Origin: Ruminococcoides intestinihominis
GTDB lineage: Bacteria; Bacillota; Clostridia; Oscillospirales; Acutalibacteraceae
Reading direction: 5' to 3'
NCBI RefSeq assembly: GCF_040096285.1
Contig: NZ_JBBMEY010000030.1
Coordinates: 1 to 25,664, forward strand
Length of the DNA stretch: 25,664 nucleotides
The stretch's first letter is position 1. Each line of letters starts with the position of its first letter. The notes under the pieces were generated by a model. That model made no database searches. It was not told the origin of the DNA and was given only the letters and a program-made list of their open reading frames with translations. The position numbers and the translations under genes were made by a program. Shown piece by piece: positions 21,468 to 25,664 of the stretch.

Positions 21468-22994
21468 ATGGCAGATAAAGAGTGTTGTGTATTGACATTG
21501 CCTTTACAAACTGAAATTTGGCAAGAACATATAATTGAAAAAAGATTTGCTATTATGGAGCATCTCAAAAATCAACTTATTGCTAAAGAATTACGAAGAT
21601 TAAAAAATCTAGAAAGAACAAAAGAATATCGTAACTTAATTGATGAAATAAATAACACTCCAAAAGAAAAGAGAAAAGCACTTTTTTCGAAGCGAAGAAA
21701 ACTCTTGAAAGATAGTGGCTTTAATAGAAATAAATTTAAGGATGATATGGCTGTTATGCAAAAGCATTTTGAAGAACATATAGCTACTCAAATTGCACAA
21801 GAAGCAGCGTCTGATGTTTGGAGAAGTTTTGATAAATATTTATTTAACAATGGTAAATATATTCACTTTACTCGAAAAGGTTCTTTAAGTAGTATAAATT
21901 GTCAAAAAATTAATAATGGTATGAAGTATATAGATGGTTACTTTATATGGACTTGTGGTATATGTAGTGGTAAGAGAGACCGAAGAATAATTCTAAAAAT
22001 TAAAGTTACACCACCTAAAAATGAATATGAAAAAGAAATGCTTAGTAAGAAAATTAAGTATTTGCGTATTGTGAAAAAATGGGTTAAAACAAGATATAAA
22101 TATTATCTGCAATTTGCCTTAGAGGGAAAACCTGTTAAAAAAGATAGGATTGTTAATAAAGGCAATGTAGGTATAGACATAGGTACACAAACTGTTGCAA
22201 TTTCATCAGCAGATTCAGTAAAAATACTTGAATTAGCAGATAAAATAGATAAAAATCATACTAAAAAGAAAATACTTCAAAGAAAAATGGACAGAAGTAG
22301 AAGATACACTAATCCTCAAAATTACAATGAAGATGGTACAATAAAGAAACCACCTAAGGGACAGAGATTTTCTTGGTATAAATCTAAAAAATATATTCAA
22401 CTTGCCGGAAAGGTAAGAGAATTAGAAAGAAAAAATGCTGACATAAGAAAATATCAACATACTTGTTTAGCTAATTGGATTTTATCATTGGGTGATACAG
22501 TTTATGTTGAACAAATGAATTTTAGTGGATTGCAGAGGAGAGCAAAAGAAACTAAGATTGATAAAAATGGTAAGTATGCAAAGAAAAAAAGGTATGGAAA
22601 ATCTTTAGCAAATAAAGCACCATCAATGTTTTTAACTATATTAGAGTCTAAATTAAACCAATATGGTGGACAGCTAAATAAGATTAATACATATGAATTT
22701 AAAGCAAGTCAATATGACCATACTGATGATACATTCACTAAACATAATAGAAGTGAGAGATGGCATATATTGTCTAATGGAGATAAAAACCAACGAGATT
22801 TATATTCGGCATTTTTAATTATGAATAGTGATATAAGTTTGAAACATTGTAATAGAGAAAAGTGTAATGAAACATATAGTAATTTTAAAGTTTTACAAGA
22901 TAAAGAAATAGAAAGATTATATAGTGATATAAGAAAGGGTAATTGCAAAAATATTTCAAGTTTTGGTTTTCAAAGAAATGCGAAAGCTATGTAA
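21468..22994 (+). CDS. cas12f: Miniature type V CRISPR nuclease, Cas12f (V-F/V-U3)-like
   Basis: This is a 508-residue protein with a strong AAGGAGGTG site. Residues 1-~225 are helical and basic (recognition/wedge part). The rest is a TnpB-type RuvC nuclease: Asp237 (NVGIDIGTQTVAIS), Glu348 (DTVYVEQMNFSGL) and Asp444 (NQRDLYSAFLIMN) are the three metal-binding carboxylates, all present. The zinc ribbon that usually lies between the last two (CxxC...CxxC) is not there; the segment reads ASQYDHTDD...SERWHILSNGD. An arginine/lysine-rich bridge (KKILQRKMDRSRRY) follows RuvC-I. Guided by crRNA plus tracrRNA, Cas12f proteins cut T-rich-PAM DNA as dimers. A CRISPR array begins 215 bp downstream. A plain TnpB (IS605) is the main alternative, but those usually lack an array and are ~400 residues. 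Confidence 0.85.
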   Translation: MADKECCVLTLPLQTEIWQEHIIEKRFAIMEHLKNQLIAKELRRLKNLERTKEYRNLIDEINNTPKEKRKALFSKRRKLLKDSGFNRNKFKDDMAVMQKHFEEHIATQIAQEAASDVWRSFDKYLFNNGKYIHFTRKGSLSSINCQKINNGMKYIDGYFIWTCGICSGKRDRRIILKIKVTPPKNEYEKEMLSKKIKYLRIVKKWVKTRYKYYLQFALEGKPVKKDRIVNKGNVGIDIGTQTVAISSADSVKILELADKIDKNHTKKKILQRKMDRSRRYTNPQNYNEDGTIKKPPKGQRFSWYKSKKYIQLAGKVRELERKNADIRKYQHTCLANWILSLGDTVYVEQMNFSGLQRRAKETKIDKNGKYAKKKRYGKSLANKAPSMFLTILESKLNQYGGQLNKINTYEFKASQYDHTDDTFTKHNRSERWHILSNGDKNQRDLYSAFLIMNSDISLKHCNREKCNETYSNFKVLQDKEIERLYSDIRKGNCKNISSFGFQRNAKAM

Positions 22995-23208
22995 AGTAGA
23001 TGTAATAGTGCATTCGCACTAAATAATTAAATATTAGTAGGACAGGGCATGTCCTAAACTACCAATGTATTAATTTCCTTTTGTAAATTAATACGATAGT
23101 AAATGGTTAGGGAAGATAACTCAGTGCTTTTTGGCTTTAATTTTTATAATTTACCCAAATTGAGAAGGTTATAAAGTACCGATACCTCCACAAAATTGTA
23201 TAATTGCA
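22995..23208 (+). ncRNA. Candidate tracrRNA region
   Basis: This 214-bp gap between effector and array has no gene but several hairpins: TAGTGC-attc-GCACTA (23006-23021); TAGT-AGGACA/TGTCCT-ACTA (23035-23061); and a 10-bp perfect stem GTATTAATTT/AAATTAATAC (23067-23094). Its last 21 nt (23188-23208) match the reverse complement of the repeat's 5' half in blocks. This order (effector, structured RNA, array, all on one strand) is the known layout of Cas12f tracrRNAs, which are ~140-200 nt. No clear promoter was found for it, so read-through from the effector gene is possible. Confidence 0.55.
23188..23208 (+). promoter_or_regulatory. Candidate anti-repeat at the tracrRNA 3' end
   Basis: CCAC (23188-23191), TTGT (23196-23199) and ATTGCA (23203-23208) can pair in order with GTGG, ACAA and TGCAAT of the repeat, with an AAAA bulge and a small internal loop. 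The final ATTGCA abuts the first repeat, so ATTGCA-GT-TGCAAT forms a palindrome across the junction. Confidence 0.45.
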
Positions 23209-23495
23209 GTTGCAATCTACATACACAAGTGGGTTGCCAGCAATCGGTGTCTTTGAACCAACTTGATTTACTGAAGTTGCAATCTACATACACAAGTGGG
23301 TTGCCAGCATATTACCAATAGAATTGACAACACCTTTGACAAGTTGCAATCTACATACACAAGTGGGTTGCCAGACTCGGTCAACGATAAAAACAATAAT
23401 ATTAAATAGTTGCAATCTACATACACAAGTGGGTTGCCAGATTATGATGATATCATAACGAAACTGAACTTGTAGTTGCAATCTACATACACAAG
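23209..23495 (+). CRISPR. CRISPR array, five repeats (last one partial), four spacers
   Basis: The 32-nt repeat runs from GTTGCAATC to GGTTGCCAG and is identical at 23209, 23276, 23343 and 23409; all copies are preceded by an A. A fifth copy (23475-23495) keeps only its first 21 nt. Spacers are 35, 35, 34 and 34 nt (23241-23275, 23308-23342, 23375-23408, 23441-23474) and unrelated to one another. The decayed last repeat and the terminator at 23531 suggest transcription on the plus strand. On the minus strand the repeat would end in GATTGCAAC, similar to the TGCAAC end of some Cas12f repeats, so the opposite orientation is not excluded. No cas1/cas2 genes are in the window. Confidence 0.95.
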
Positions 23496-23530
23496 ATGTT
23501 GTAATTATTTTATAAATTTAGAAACTAATA

Positions 23531-23561
23531 TAGGACAGTACTGAGTTACTGTCCTATTTTT
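23531..23561 (+). terminator. Terminator after the CRISPR array
   Basis: TAGGACAGTA (23531-23540) pairs perfectly with TACTGTCCTA (23547-23556), loop CTGAGT, then TTTTT. It would end a plus-strand tracrRNA-array transcript. Confidence 0.85.
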
Positions 23562-23760
23562 ATAATATATTAATGAAATAACTCTAAAAAATCTCATTTT
23601 GGAAAAAGAAGATAATTGAAATTGTATTCATAATATGATAGAATACATATGTATAGTAACTATTGTTAGACAGAGTGTGGCTTTTGCTTAGAAAAGCAAA
23701 ATATTCATACAAAACTTTAGATGTACATAAAGATAAATTTTTATATAAAGAAGGTATATT

Positions 23761-25416
23761 ATGCGTTCAGATTTAATTAAGAAAGGCCCTACAAGAGCAC
23801 CTCACCGTTCTCTTTTAAAGGCTATGGGTATTACAGAAAGTGAAATGAAAAAGCCTTTTGTTGCAGTTGTTTCAGCTAAGAGTGACTATATCCCCGGTCA
23901 CAAGCACTTAGATGATATTGCTGAAGAAGTAAAGGCAGGTATTCGTAATGCCGGTGGTGTTCCATTTGAATTTAACACAATCGGTGTTTGTGACGGTATT
24001 GCAATGAACCATAAGGGTATGAAGTATTCTCTATGCTCAAGAGAAATCATTGCTGACTCAATTGAAATTATGTTAACTGCTCATCCACTTGACGCAGTTG
24101 TATTTATCCCTAACTGTGACAAGATTGTTCCCGGTATGCTTATTGCTGCTTGTAGAATGAATCTACCATCAGTTTTCGTTAGTGGTGGTCCAATGCTGCC
24201 CGGTGAAAAAGACGGTGTTAGATATGGTCTATCCGAAATGTTCGAGTATGTTGGTGCTTGTGCTAGTGGTAAGATTACAGAAAAAGAACTTGCTGAATAT
24301 GAAGACAGTTGTTGTCCAACTTGTGGTTCTTGTTCAGGTATGTACACAGCCAACTCAATGAACTGCCTAACAGAAGCTATCGGTATGGGTCTACCATTTA
24401 ACGGTACAATCCCAGCAGTATATGCCGGTCGTAGAAGACTTGCTAAGACTGCCGGTGAAAGAGTAATGTACCTACTTGAAAATGATATTAGACCAAAGGA
24501 TATTATCACAAAGAAAAGTTTTGAAAATGCTCTAACTTGTGAAATGGCTCTTGGTTGTTCTTCAAATACAGTTCTACACCTACTAGCTATTGCTTATGAG
24601 GCTGATATTCCTGTAAACATTGAAGTAATTGACGAGATTTCTAAGAAAACTCCTCAGATTTGTAAGCTAAACCCAGCCGGTAAAATCTTCATTACTGACC
24701 TTAACGAAAAGGGTGGTATCCCTGCAGTTATGAAGGAACTTTCTAAGAAGGGTATCATCAACACAGATTGCCTAACTGTTATGGGTACTGTTGGTGACAG
24801 AATTGCCAATGCAAAGGATGCTGACGGTGAAATTATCCACACAGTAGATAATCCACTTCGTCAAGACGGTGGTATTGCTATTCTTAAGGGCAACCTTGCT
24901 CCTGAAGGTGCAGTTGTTAAACAGGGTGCAGTTGCTCCTGAAATGATGCAACACACAGGTCCTGCAAGAGTATTCAACAGTGAAGAAGAAGCAAATGACG
25001 CTATTCTAGCAGGTAAGATTGTTGCCGGTGATGTTGTTGTTATCCGTTACGAAGGTCCTAAGGGTGGTCCTGGTATGAGAGAAATGCTTTCTCCTACATC
25101 TGCTATTGCCGGTGCAGGTCTAGATAAGGAAGTTGCTCTTATTACTGACGGTCGTTTCTCAGGTGCTACAAGAGGTGCATCAATCGGTCATATTTGTCCT
25201 GAGGCTGCTGCCGGTGGACTTATCGGTCTTGTTGAAGAGGGCGACTCAATCACAGTTGATATTACAAACAGAACTCTAACCCTAAATGTTGCCGATGATG
25301 TTCTTGCTGAAAGAAAGAAGAACTTTAAAATGCCTGAAAAGGAACTTTCAGGTTACCTAAAGAGATATTCAAAGCTTGTTACTTCTGCATCTCAGGGTGC
25401 TGTTTTTGAAAAGTAA
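23761..25416 (+). CDS. ilvD: Dihydroxy-acid dehydratase
   Basis: This is a 551-residue, full-length protein preceded by GAAGG. It removes water from 2,3-dihydroxy-3-methyl acids to give the keto acids used for valine, isoleucine (and leucine/pantothenate) synthesis, in the cytoplasm. Iron-sulfur and metal signatures are present: NCDKIVPGM (Cys119, Asp120) and CCPTCGSCSGMYTANSMN (184-201). The position that is a cysteine in [2Fe-2S] members is glycine here (YIPGHKHL, as in E. coli VPGHVHL), which points to the oxygen-sensitive [4Fe-4S] class; this is inferred from that motif. Codon use is strongly biased (GGT, CTA, GAA), as in well-expressed host genes. A 200-bp AT-rich leader (23562-23760) separates it from the CRISPR terminator; a small hairpin (TTTTGCTT/AAGCAAAA near 23683-23702) is all I see in it. 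Confidence 0.96.
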   Translation: MRSDLIKKGPTRAPHRSLLKAMGITESEMKKPFVAVVSAKSDYIPGHKHLDDIAEEVKAGIRNAGGVPFEFNTIGVCDGIAMNHKGMKYSLCSREIIADSIEIMLTAHPLDAVVFIPNCDKIVPGMLIAACRMNLPSVFVSGGPMLPGEKDGVRYGLSEMFEYVGACASGKITEKELAEYEDSCCPTCGSCSGMYTANSMNCLTEAIGMGLPFNGTIPAVYAGRRRLAKTAGERVMYLLENDIRPKDIITKKSFENALTCEMALGCSSNTVLHLLAIAYEADIPVNIEVIDEISKKTPQICKLNPAGKIFITDLNEKGGIPAVMKELSKKGIINTDCLTVMGTVGDRIANAKDADGEIIHTVDNPLRQDGGIAILKGNLAPEGAVVKQGAVAPEMMQHTGPARVFNSEEEANDAILAGKIVAGDVVVIRYEGPKGGPGMREMLSPTSAIAGAGLDKEVALITDGRFSGATRGASIGHICPEAAAGGLIGLVEEGDSITVDITNRTLTLNVADDVLAERKKNFKMPEKELSGYLKRYSKLVTSASQGAVFEK

Positions 25417-25473
25417 TTTTAGTTTTGGTTATTACTTTCTATTTTTAATCAGTATTTAACTTAATAAAATTTA

Positions 25474-25506
25474 GACCACTTACAATTGTAAGTGGTCGTT
25501 TTTGTT
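25474..25506 (+). terminator. Terminator of ilvD
   Basis: A perfect 24-bp palindrome (GACCACTTACAA with its complement, 25474-25497) followed by GTTTTTGTT. The remaining ~160 bp to the window end hold no recognisable gene; another perfect hairpin (GGACATCA/TGATGTCC) is cut by the edge at 25648-25664. Confidence 0.9.
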
Positions 25507-25664
25507 ATGAGCAACTTTATAAGTTTATATATTTTGTTTGCTAGTTAGATAAATTAGGGTTTTTCAATTTTGTCTGTGGGTAAAAGAAAATTTGTAGTGA
25601 GAATATATACCATAAAATCATATAAATCTATGACTCACAGGTGTAGGGGACATCATTGATGTCC

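Noticed and set aside
21468..22994. Plain IS605-type TnpB transposon accessory gene
   Set aside because: No TnpA and no IS605 end hairpins were seen, the protein is longer than typical TnpB, and a tracrRNA-like region plus a true CRISPR array follow. Kept as an alternative only.
23284..23481. 65-codon minus-strand frame across the CRISPR repeats
   Set aside because: Its repeated WQPTCVCRLQL peptide is just the CRISPR repeat translated; no ribosome site.
24081..24509. 142-codon minus-strand frame inside ilvD
   Set aside because: Shadow of the biased codon use in ilvD.

Overview
The window looks like a low-to-moderate GC Gram-positive gut Clostridia genome, probably Oscillospiraceae/Ruminococcus-like. 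The reasons are strong AGGAGG ribosome binding sites, an SPQTG sortase substrate next to a class B sortase, Clostridia-type mobile-element genes, and the host-style codon use of ilvD. No taxonomic marker was tested, so the genus is an inference.

Layout. (1) 1-3110 is a decaying surface-protein/regulator area: the C-terminus of a sortase-anchored protein, a membrane-anchored small protein, a class B sortase with an in-frame amber stop, a WYL-type regulator broken by two frameshifts and fused to a macrodomain scrap, and a small RNA polymerase alpha-CTD-like protein. (2) 3224-3646 is a free-standing tRNA-binding (EMAP/MetRS C-terminal type) protein with its own promoter. (3) 3758-11383 is a compact mobile element with no conjugation or capsid genes. 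It carries XRE and S24-peptidase repressors, a divergent SOS-like Y-family polymerase operon, a lone LexA DNA-binding domain, two degenerate serine-recombinase-like proteins, a MazF-like toxin, an excisionase-like protein, a ribbon-helix-helix protein and a tyrosine integrase. (4) 11660-19165 is bounded by two more copies of the tRNA-binding domain, which look like 3' fragments of metG. Each lies about 270 bp downstream of a tyrosine recombinase, the second of which is truncated. Between them are a methyltransferase, a lipoprotein, a citrate synthase scrap, and a two-component system with a FUSC-type membrane protein. (5) 19297-21385 holds a MATE exporter and a GNAT acetyltransferase. (6) 21393-23561 is a miniature type V CRISPR locus: a 508-residue Cas12f/V-U3-like nuclease, a structured tracrRNA-like region ending in a candidate anti-repeat, a five-repeat array and a terminator, with no cas1/cas2 in the window. 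(7) 23761-25416 is ilvD, a host biosynthetic gene.

Two themes stand out. One is the compact Cas12f-like locus, whose tracrRNA, array and terminator all appear to lie on one strand. The other is repeated use of a metG 3' segment as an insertion scar: metG-C fragment, terminator A, a different cargo gene each time (methyltransferase or MATE), terminator B. The two metG-C copies share an 89-bp perfectly identical block inside otherwise diverged sequence, which suggests gene conversion or recent recombination.
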